This document shows, piece by piece, positions 14,657 to 20,726 of a stretch of 20,726 nt of DNA. Position 1 is the first letter of the stretch. Every line of letters starts with the position of its first letter. Source of the DNA: Euryarchaeota archaeon UBA462 (lineage in GTDB: Archaea > Thermoplasmatota > Poseidoniia > Poseidoniales > Thalassarchaeaceae); NCBI GenBank assembly GCA_002506755.1, contig DAYD01000010.1, positions 1 to 20,726 of the forward strand, in the 5' to 3' direction. The notes beneath the pieces are model-generated. The model did not search any database and was not told where the DNA came from. It saw nothing but the letters and a program-made list of their open reading frames with translations. Made by a program: the position numbers and the translations under genes.

Positions 14657-15495
14657 TATGGGCTCTCCCTTTCTGGTGATTTCACCCACTCGGGAACCAC
14701 ATGTGTGTTAGAGTGAACATGTTCTATCCCCCTGATGCTTGCCAATTCGTTTAGATCCGGCAGGAATTCGGTCGGGCCATCGAACTGAACAACCCCCTCG
14801 AGGTAAATGATTCTGTGAGTAGTTTGCGTTATTGCTGTCAAGTCATGCGATACCATCATAATTGTTTTATCAAAATCATGACAAAGATTGTCGAGGAGCT
14901 TGAGTAGGGAGTTTCTCGATCCCCTGTCAACACCGACTAGCGGCTCATCAAGTAGGAGGAAATCTGCCTCCGATGCCAAAGCTCTCGCTATTACTGCCCT
15001 CTGTAACTGTCCCCCGGACAGTTTTGAAACATCAACATTCTCAACCCCACTAAGCCCTACCATCTGAATTGTTTCTTCAACTCTCCTTTTTTGATACGTA
15101 CTCATCTTTCCAAGGTAGTTTTTATGATTTAGAGTACCAAGGCTAACGAGTTCTCTCACGGTGATGTGAATGTGTTTTGGAATGTTAGCAGCAGCTTGGG
15201 GCACCCACCCCACCATCCCCAGATTCTTATTGTCAGCAGGTCTGTTTCCGAATACGAGAATCTCACCGTTCTGAGGCTTCAATACTCCGACTATGGTCAG
15301 TAGAAGGCTTGTTTTGCCACCTCCGTTAGGGCCCACTAAACCGACAAATTCTCCCCTTTTAACGTCGATCGAGACATTTTCGACAACTTTCACCCCTGAC
15401 CTGGCCACGCTGAGATTCCTGATTTCCAAAATCGACTCTTCAGTTTTGGGATTATTCATTATGTTCCCAACCGATCGGTCATTATTGCCATCCAT
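14656..15495 (-). CDS. znuC: Metal ABC transporter ATP-binding protein (ZnuC)
   Basis: Cytoplasmic ATPase that powers the ZnuB permease. Of 279 residues: Walker A GPNGGGKT (55-62), Q-loop VPQ (Q100), signature LSGGQ (159-163), Walker B FLLLDEP (179-185) and switch histidine H217 in VSHDL. The C-terminus carries a short His-bearing tail (HVHSNTHVVPEW). The start may be ATG 15495 or ATG 15459 (M13, MNNPKTEESILEIRNLSV), which gives a more usual N-terminus. A 119-nt gap separates it from znuA and holds a possible G6/C6 stem-loop. The stop overlaps the znuB start by one base. Confidence 0.93.
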   Translation of the reverse strand: MDGNNDRSVGNIMNNPKTEESILEIRNLSVARSGVKVVENVSIDVKRGEFVGLVGPNGGGKTSLLLTIVGVLKPQNGEILVFGNRPADNKNLGMVGWVPQAAANIPKHIHITVRELVSLGTLNHKNYLGKMSTYQKRRVEETIQMVGLSGVENVDVSKLSGGQLQRAVIARALASEADFLLLDEPLVGVDRGSRNSLLKLLDNLCHDFDKTIMMVSHDLTAITQTTHRIIYLEGVVQFDGPTEFLPDLNELASIRGIEHVHSNTHVVPEWVKSPERESP

Positions 15496-15536
15496 CTGAA
15501 TCCAGACCCATAGGCCTCGATGAAAAGGTTGTTGAC

Positions 15537-15579
15537 GGGGGGAGATGATTTTGAAAATGATGCAAGATTTTTACCCCCC
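15537..15579 (-). other. Possible G6/C6 stem-loop in the znuA-znuC gap
   Basis: On the + strand six G (15537-15542) and six C (15574-15579) bracket a 31-nt A/T-rich stretch containing ATTTTGAAAAT. In the znu transcript this could fold as a six-pair G-C stem with a large loop and modulate expression of znuCB relative to znuA, or mark processing. The loop is large and the stem short, so it may be chance. Confidence 0.25.
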
Positions 15580-15614
15580 TCCAAGGACTAGTCTCTAGAA
15601 GTCCAAAGGCCTGC

Positions 15615-17405
15615 TTAGCAGCCCAGACCGTCTTTGAGGCTCTCCATGCTCTTTTTCATCAGGGAGATGTAATCGTCGCTGGAGTCTTTTGGTTTCATTT
15701 CCATCGTGTACAGATACTCAACTCCAATTCCATTGGGCATGGTATCAGATACAGTTAGCTCTACTATCCTGTCAACTGCTGACGTTGAGGTGTACTCCTC
15801 GATGAAGAGTACGGTTATCCCGTCTTCATTGATTTCCTCAACGGCCTCAGCAATGTCCGCTGCCGAGGGCTCTCCCTCTGGATCTAGACCGTGTATAGAT
15901 ATGAACTTCAGATCGTATCTTTTGGCAAGGTAGCTGTATGCGTTGTGGTTAGCGATAACCTTCGTACTGGTGCATGCTGCGTCACTAGGGAAGGCCGATT
16001 GGAAGTCGGAGTGCAGACTGTCGAGCTGCGCCATGTAAGCCTCGGCATTGGCCGTGAAGTTGGCTGCTCCGCTTGGGAATGCGACCTTGAGGGCATCCAG
16101 CACAACCTGGGCCTGTGCCTTGAATGCCAATGGGTCCAGCCAGCTGTGTGGATCATAGTTGAATTCCTCTTCACCCTCTTCGGCTTCAATCTCGCCCTCG
16201 CCCTCACTACCATGGCCGTGATCGTGATGATGGCCTTCAGCCCCCTCCTGGGCCGTGGGCTCTATGTCTGCTCCAGCTGAGTCCTTGAGGTAGTGTTGGT
16301 CACGCTCGAACTCGGTCGGAACGTGCTGGGCGAAGACCGCAAGCCCTGTCAGGCCTGTCGTATCGATGGTGTATGTCGAGTCGTCACCGGTTCCTACGTG
16401 CAGCTCGAAGCAGGAGCCATCCGTGGCGATAGAGGCCATTGCCTCGCCATCCTCGACCACTGTGCAGGAGTCTCCATCCATCAGGGCTTCCACTCCGCCT
16501 TCCAGGGAGTGCATGACTTCCTCAGTTGGTGTGTTTGTGGGTATCAGTACTATCCTCATCGAGGGGTCAGCATAGTCCCCTCCAACCTTTTGCATCGACC
16601 ATGTGTGCGAGTTGTCGGACAACTCGAATATGCCTGCCCACTCAAATGCACCATCACCGTGAGCGTGGTGGTGGTGAGCATGACCACCTGGCATCTGAAG
16701 TACTGCCATGTTGAAAGCAGCATTACTGCCTTCTTCGAATTCAAGGACGTGCTCGCCAGCCTCCATGTGGAAGATTGAGATGTTTGTATCGGAAGGGCAA
16801 CCGGCTGGATTCTCTATCGTTTCCTCAGCCTCGGCATGACCGTGTTCCTCGTGGCCGTGGTCTTCGTGGCCGTCATCCGTATCGCTTTCGTCATCATGCT
16901 CCTCATCGTGATCATCATGGGCCAGTGTAGTGTTCTCGAATGGACCGTTAACCAATAGGTCGCAGAGGTTGTCAACCAGCAACGACTCAAAGTCTAGGGC
17001 GGTCTCTCCCGAGGGCATTGCATGAGTCTGGACCGCAGTCGGTGCGTTGGCTCCTAACGTAGATAGTGTCGTCTCTACCCATGGCTCCAGATTCAGTCCA
17101 TGATAAAAGAAAATATCACTCTCTCGTAGCCTTACTACGTCATCTCCTGATGGCTCGTAATCGTGAACAGGAACATTTGTGGTGGACATCATCTCTACAT
17201 CGAGGTGACTCCCTCCAATAGCGGAGACAAGCTGTTCGACGTGATAGGTAGAAACCATCGCCTTTCCGAGTATTTCTGGCGTGTCATCGACTACTGTGTC
17301 ATCATCCGCTGTAACATCCGTCTCTTCGTCATTGTCCAAACATCCTGCAGTGCTCGAAAAGAGCATCAACAGGGCTGCTAAAATCGCAGTGCGTGGTGCA
17401 TTCAT
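15615..17405 (-). CDS. znuA: Zinc ABC transporter substrate-binding lipoprotein (ZnuA) with large His-rich insertion
   Basis: Captures metal outside the membrane and delivers it to ZnuB. The 596-residue precursor has a lipoprotein signal (AALLMLFSSTAGC, lipid-anchored C22) and an acidic linker. The ZnuA fold is split: N-lobe 48-160 with H81 in VHDYEPS, and C-lobe from 415 with H420 in DPHSWLDP, H487 in NHNAYSYLAKRYDL and E536/E537 in LFIEEYTSTS. Between them lie about 250 residues holding three His/acid clusters (163-191, 240-249, 391-398) and a beta-rich module (FEWAGIFELSDNSHTW, GGDYADPSMRIVLIP, GLAVFAQHVPTEFERDQHY). ZnuA proteins are usually near 300 residues with one His-rich loop, so this is about twice the length. 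A TATA-like TTAAATA at 17435-17429 sits 27 nt before the ATG, so the transcript is probably leaderless. Confidence 0.92.
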   Translation of the reverse strand: MNAPRTAILAALLMLFSSTAGCLDNDEETDVTADDDTVVDDTPEILGKAMVSTYHVEQLVSAIGGSHLDVEMMSTTNVPVHDYEPSGDDVVRLRESDIFFYHGLNLEPWVETTLSTLGANAPTAVQTHAMPSGETALDFESLLVDNLCDLLVNGPFENTTLAHDDHDEEHDDESDTDDGHEDHGHEEHGHAEAEETIENPAGCPSDTNISIFHMEAGEHVLEFEEGSNAAFNMAVLQMPGGHAHHHHAHGDGAFEWAGIFELSDNSHTWSMQKVGGDYADPSMRIVLIPTNTPTEEVMHSLEGGVEALMDGDSCTVVEDGEAMASIATDGSCFELHVGTGDDSTYTIDTTGLTGLAVFAQHVPTEFERDQHYLKDSAGADIEPTAQEGAEGHHHDHGHGSEGEGEIEAEEGEEEFNYDPHSWLDPLAFKAQAQVVLDALKVAFPSGAANFTANAEAYMAQLDSLHSDFQSAFPSDAACTSTKVIANHNAYSYLAKRYDLKFISIHGLDPEGEPSAADIAEAVEEINEDGITVLFIEEYTSTSAVDRIVELTVSDTMPNGIGVEYLYTMEMKPKDSSDDYISLMKKSMESLKDGLGC

Positions 17406-17428
17406 AGGGGCGGCCGGAAAATAATATC

Positions 17429-17435
17429 TATTTAA
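17429..17435 (-). promoter_or_regulatory. TATA element of znuA
   Basis: TTAAATA on the minus strand, centred 27 nt upstream of the znuA ATG at 17405; fits a leaderless transcript. Confidence 0.5.
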
Positions 17436-17440
17436 TTGAG

Positions 17441-17474
17441 ACTAATAATTAGGTATTTCAGAATTATTATTAGT
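17441..17474. promoter_or_regulatory. Inverted-repeat operator, 9-N16-9, in the znuA/regulator divergent promoter
   Basis: ACTAATAAT (17441-17449) and ATTATTAGT (17466-17474) are perfect inverted copies separated by 16 bp, the same spacer as the Escherichia coli NikR operator. The left arm lies just upstream of the znuA TATA element; the right arm covers the position 21-29 nt before the regulator ATG, where its TATA box should be. The left arm also contains an 11-bp palindrome CTAATAATTAG (17442-17452). The layout predicts repression of both genes by the neighbouring RHH regulator. Confidence 0.6.
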
Positions 17475-17494
17475 GACAGCTTGCTCGCCATGTC

Positions 17495-17929
17495 ATGACT
17501 CAAATTATATCATTCAGCGCGGACAACGATTTTGCTAGAGACTTCGAAACCCTGATAGAAAAATCCGGATATAAAAATCGGAGCAGATTTATTCGAGATG
17601 CATCCTTGTTCTTCGCGGAAATGCAACAGAGAGGAGATTTGTCTGAAATGGAGGCAGATACTATTTTGGAAGGGCACTTAGTTGTCCACTACCAACATGA
17701 TCATGCCAATGGGGCGAGGCTTTTGGTTGACCTCCGCCATTCGGATGTTATCGAGGTGTCAACATATAGCCATAGCAGCTTCAAACACAGTCATGCTTGC
17801 GTCGATCTTTTGCAAGTCAAAGGAACAGCGGGCAACATTCGCTCTGTAATCGAGAATCTCCAAAACACCGCCAATGTGGATAAGGTCTCTTTCGTGAGTG
17901 CCCCGATGAGGGATTATGGGTGCTGCTAA
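17495..17929 (+). CDS. NikR-like ribbon-helix-helix metal regulator, probably of znuACB
   Basis: A 144-residue protein with a NikR layout. Residues 2-45 form the ribbon-helix-helix domain (TQIISFSADNDFARDFETLIEKSGY, then NRSRFIRDASLFF), and 60-140 an ACT-like metal/tetramerisation domain (GHLVVHYQHDH, VDLRHSDVIEVSTYSHSSF, CVDLLQVKG, GNIRSVIENLQ). Candidate metal ligands are H82, H93, H98, H100 and C102, matching the NikR H76/H87/H89/C95 region, but the VST-to-Cys segment is two residues longer than in E. coli NikR, hinting at different metal geometry. The C-terminus ends GCC. It is divergent from znuA with an N16-spaced inverted repeat between them, so zinc sensing is more likely than nickel. 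ATG 17495 appears leaderless. Confidence 0.83.
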   Translation: MTQIISFSADNDFARDFETLIEKSGYKNRSRFIRDASLFFAEMQQRGDLSEMEADTILEGHLVVHYQHDHANGARLLVDLRHSDVIEVSTYSHSSFKHSHACVDLLQVKGTAGNIRSVIENLQNTANVDKVSFVSAPMRDYGCC

Positions 17930-17989
17930 ACACTATTGCAGTTCTTTCAAGGGCGTGGGATTCAAGGGGCCTAACTTGGACCGGTAATC

Positions 17990-19732
17990 ATGGATGTCCC
18001 CTCGGAGCTCGAGTCAATGCTCGAGGGCTCACTAGGTCGGACAAAGCAAAAGGCTGCTCGTCTTGTGGTTGATTTAGCCTCAACTGCAGGAGTCGATGAT
18101 TTCGTCGAAGTGGATAACGCACACGTATCTGGAGTGAGCGTAATCACTGGTGGCCACGGACTTCGCAGGTTCCTCTCTGACCTCTCAGGCGATCCGCTCG
18201 GAAAGGTATCGATACCAACCACACTGAATTCAGCGGGCTGCGACCATGAGAAAATTGAGGAGATGGGAATAGACTACCCTAACTTCCTAGAGCAACAATT
18301 CGAGATAGTTCGATCCTATTTGGACTTAGGAATTGAGGCCACCCTATCATGCACCCCCTATGACAGAGGGGTGGAAAGCCCGGGAGGAATCGGCTCTTGG
18401 GCCGAATCAAACGCAGTATGCTTTTCAAATTCTTACACATCCCTGATCACCAACAGAGAATCAGGACTCTCTGCGCTTGCCACTGCCCTCACGGGATGGG
18501 CTCCCAAATGGGGATTACATATCGAATCAAACAGAATCCCCAATATTCTGGTCAAAGTAGAGTGTGATATGTCCAGCAGCTCCGATTGGAGTGTTCTTGG
18601 CGATTGGATTGGCAAACAGATTTCCCCATCATGGAATCTCCCATGGGGGCCAATGCCAAGGATACTCGGGCTACCACAAGGCAGCTTCGAAAAGAGGAAG
18701 GCGCTTTCCGCATCTGCGGCAAACTATGGGTGCCCGATGCTGTGGGCGGATGGGATAACGGCAGATGCTCCGTCCGTCGATTCCTATGAGGGGGAAATAA
18801 CATTCGGGGAAGAAGACCTCCGAGAAAGGTATCAGGAGCTTGCACCTAAGGGGAAGGTGGATTTGGTTGTAATTGGTTGCCCGCAGGCCAGCGTCGGAGA
18901 GGCCAGGGAAACCGCAGCAGCTGTTAGGGCCAAGATGGAGCTAGGGGAGGAAATCAGAAACCACAGGCTTTGGCTGTTCATGAGCGCAGAGAATTACGAA
19001 TTGATCTCCCTAGATGGAACCCTGGATCTACTGGAGGAGGCAGGTGCTCTAATCCTGAAGGACACATGTCCCGAAGTTACACCCTACAATCGTTCAAAAT
19101 ACAATCATATCTTGACAAATTCGCTCAAAGCAGAGCATTATCTTACCAGCGGTCTCAACAGGATGCCGACCAGTGTCGCACCCATCATCGAATGCGTTTC
19201 CCACGCCTTCGACGAATCACTAGTGGAAGGCCCCCCTCCGGACATTGGCAAGTCATCTGCTAAGCCCATTGACACTGCGAAAACCCATCAGGACTCCCCC
19301 TTCGAGTCCTCAGGGAAAGGCATTCCCAGCCAAGATAGATGGGAGATCACTGGAAAAGCCTTGGTGACGGACGTCCCAATCACATACCTAGGATACGTGA
19401 ACAGGGACACAGGGGTAATTGAGGAACCAGGCCACCCGCTAAATGGAATAGCCATCAAGGATACGATACTAATCTATCCAAAGGGATCCGGATCGACCGT
19501 TGCCCCCTTTGTCCTTATGGGATTGGTATACACCGGCCAAGGCCCCCTTGGGATAGTTAACAGGGATGTGTGCCCGCTCACACTCCCCGCAGCGTCTCTC
19601 TTGGGAGTGCCCTATGCCCATGGTTTCGTGGATGATCCGACACTTAACGTGAATACTGGGGATGAGGTATTCATGTCGCTATCAGAAGGTTCCGTATCCC
19701 TCAGGGTCGAATCGAGGTCTACCGAGGATTGA
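17990..19732 (+). CDS. Aconitase-X protein, catalytic and swivel domains fused (possible phosphomevalonate dehydratase)
   Basis: Iron-sulfur (de)hydratase. The catalytic AcnX domain (DUF521) covers about 1-410: TLNSAGCDH (C84), TLSCTPYDRGVESPGGIGSWAESNA split over 118-142, GCPQASVGEA (C297) and DTCPEV (C360); C84, C297 and C360 are the likely cluster ligands. A Ser/Pro-rich linker (411-450) leads to the small swivel domain (DUF126, about 452-575) with GHPLNGIAIKDTILIYPKGSG and its active-site serine region S500-S502. In archaea the two domains are generally separate subunits of phosphomevalonate dehydratase, which makes trans-anhydromevalonate phosphate for isoprenoid lipids; in some bacteria fused AcnX proteins dehydrate cis-3-hydroxy-L-proline. 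The archaeal setting favours the mevalonate role. The gene starts 60 nt after the regulator and ends 25 nt before tgtA, so the latter two may be co-transcribed. Confidence 0.87.
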   Translation: MDVPSELESMLEGSLGRTKQKAARLVVDLASTAGVDDFVEVDNAHVSGVSVITGGHGLRRFLSDLSGDPLGKVSIPTTLNSAGCDHEKIEEMGIDYPNFLEQQFEIVRSYLDLGIEATLSCTPYDRGVESPGGIGSWAESNAVCFSNSYTSLITNRESGLSALATALTGWAPKWGLHIESNRIPNILVKVECDMSSSSDWSVLGDWIGKQISPSWNLPWGPMPRILGLPQGSFEKRKALSASAANYGCPMLWADGITADAPSVDSYEGEITFGEEDLRERYQELAPKGKVDLVVIGCPQASVGEARETAAAVRAKMELGEEIRNHRLWLFMSAENYELISLDGTLDLLEEAGALILKDTCPEVTPYNRSKYNHILTNSLKAEHYLTSGLNRMPTSVAPIIECVSHAFDESLVEGPPPDIGKSSAKPIDTAKTHQDSPFESSGKGIPSQDRWEITGKALVTDVPITYLGYVNRDTGVIEEPGHPLNGIAIKDTILIYPKGSGSTVAPFVLMGLVYTGQGPLGIVNRDVCPLTLPAASLLGVPYAHGFVDDPTLNVNTGDEVFMSLSEGSVSLRVESRSTED

Positions 19733-19757
19733 TGGCTCTGACTCCCTGCAGAGGGTC

Positions 19758-20726
19758 ATGCCTGAGCGACCTGACCCCAAGAAGTGCAGGGAGCAGGACC
19801 TCGGTCTTTTCGAGATAACACATCGCGACGGGTCCGCTAGAATCGGGAAACTGCACACTAAGCACGGAATCATCACCACTCCAATGCTACTCCCTGTGAT
19901 TAATCCAAACCTGCGGACTATAGAACCTAGGGAGATGTGGGACTCATTCGGAGTCGATGCATTAATCACAAATTCCTACGTAATTTGGAAGCATGACGAT
20001 CTTAGGGAGAAGGCACTCGCTGATGGCATACACTCCCTACTCGATTTCCCGGGAACAGTAGTCACTGATTCTGGAACATTCCAATCCTACATTTACGGAG
20101 ACGTTGAGGTAGGTCCCAAGGAAATCGTATCATTCCAAAGGGACATGGGTGTCGATATCGGGACCATACTGGACGAATTCGGCCGCCCTGACATGACCAG
20201 AGAGGAACTTGATAGGGCAGTGGAAATAACCTTAGAGAGATCAGAGCTCTCTTTGACAGAGGCAGGCAGTGAGCTGCTTCTAAACGGACCTATACAAGGG
20301 GGGGTCTATCCTGATCTTAGGGCGCAAGCCTCCCTTTCGATGGGCAAAGCAGCATCAGAAGGAAGGGGCTTCTGCGTTCACCCCCTTGGAGGCATAGTCC
20401 CCCTAATGGAGCAACAGAGGTACAGAGAGCTGTTTGAGATACTATTAGCCTCTAAGTCATCCTTGCCGCCTGATCGACCTGTCCACCTATTTGGTTGCGG
20501 TCATCCGATCCTCTTCCCACTGTCAATAGCATTGGGGGTTGACCTTTTCGACAGCGCTGCCTATGCCATTTTTGCGAGGGACGGTCGGATCCTGACTCCC
20601 GAAGGCACCGTGAGACTAGAGGAAATAAGTGAGTGGCCATTTTCTTCCAACTCTCTACACGGCCACACTCCGGAGCAGGTCAAGTCAATGGATTTGCAGG
20701 ACAGGTCAGAAATACTCGCCAGGCAT
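19758..20726 (+). CDS. tgtA: Archaeal tRNA-guanine transglycosylase, 3'-truncated by the window
   Basis: Exchanges guanine-15 in the tRNA D-loop for preQ0, first step of archaeosine synthesis. 323 codons are visible and the frame runs off the end. Family marks: TPMLLPVINP (41-50), ITNSYVIWK (70-78), nucleophile region VVTDSGTFQSYIYG with D104, GVDIGTILDEF, GPIQGGVYPDLR (177-188), HPLGGIVPLME (208-218), DRPVHLFGCGHP (239-250) and GVDLFDSAAYAIFARDGR (second catalytic aspartate D262 or D265). Where Pyrococcus ArcTGT has its zinc-binding CxCxxC just before YTP, this protein reads PFSSNSLHGHTPEQ (294-307): all three cysteines are missing, while the histidine of LARH (H323) remains. GAGGG lies just before ATG 19758. 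A later PUA domain, if any, is outside the window. Confidence 0.93.
   Translation, partial: MPERPDPKKCREQDLGLFEITHRDGSARIGKLHTKHGIITTPMLLPVINPNLRTIEPREMWDSFGVDALITNSYVIWKHDDLREKALADGIHSLLDFPGTVVTDSGTFQSYIYGDVEVGPKEIVSFQRDMGVDIGTILDEFGRPDMTREELDRAVEITLERSELSLTEAGSELLLNGPIQGGVYPDLRAQASLSMGKAASEGRGFCVHPLGGIVPLMEQQRYRELFEILLASKSSLPPDRPVHLFGCGHPILFPLSIALGVDLFDSAAYAIFARDGRILTPEGTVRLEEISEWPFSSNSLHGHTPEQVKSMDLQDRSEILARH

Noticed and set aside
15706..16778. Rightward open frames up to 161 codons opposite znuA
   Set aside because: They arise from the His/Asp/Glu-rich coding of znuA read on the other strand (Val/Met/Ser-rich products with no recognisable fold).
16620..16935. Low-complexity repeats of CATGAC/GTGATG type, considered as a tandem DNA repeat
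   Set aside because: They are simply codons for His/Asp/Glu clusters in znuA with no regular period and no spacer structure like CRISPR.

Overview
The window reads as a piece of an archaeal chromosome, most likely a marine planktonic euryarchaeon of the Thermoplasmatota / Marine Group II (Poseidoniales) type. The archaeal signs are an archaeal-type tRNA-guanine transglycosylase (archaeosine pathway), a fused aconitase-X protein of the kind used in the archaeal mevalonate pathway, an archaeal NFACT/RqcH protein, a KorAB-type 2-oxoacid:ferredoxin oxidoreductase, a tRNA-Gln with encoded CCA, heavy use of AGG/AGA arginine codons, and several genes with a TATA-like element about 25 nt before the start codon (leaderless style). 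The lineage assignment is inference; no marker such as rRNA is present. Nothing looks like a mobile element, prophage or CRISPR.

Left part (1-3.3 kb): the 5' end of a leftward helical-repeat-like gene, then korA-korB overlapping by 4 nt, then tRNA-Gln(CTG). From 3.3 to 9 kb come a four-helix membrane protein, a tiny tail-anchored-like protein, a Nudix plus metallo-beta-lactamase fusion, an alpha/beta hydrolase, and rqcH. A GNAT acetyltransferase converges on rqcH with a 29-nt overlap and diverges from a tryptophan 2,3-dioxygenase gene; the two share a palindromic TATA element.

Middle part (10.8-13.7 kb): a small two-helix membrane protein, a COG0523/CobW-family metal GTPase with an unusual SH3-like C-terminal extension, a small 2Fe-2S thioredoxin-like ferredoxin, and a pirin. 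All three of the last genes are metal-linked families.

Right part (13.7-17.9 kb) is a metal-uptake locus: leftward znuA-znuC-znuB (lipoprotein with a large His-rich insertion, ATPase, permease) and, divergent from it, a NikR-like ribbon-helix-helix regulator. Their 89-nt shared promoter holds a perfect 9-bp inverted repeat with a 16-bp spacer, the spacing of NikR operators, placed over or next to both TATA elements. This regulator, operator and transporter set is the most coherent system in the window. The window ends with the aconitase-X fusion gene and a 3'-truncated tgtA whose usual zinc-binding cysteines are all replaced.
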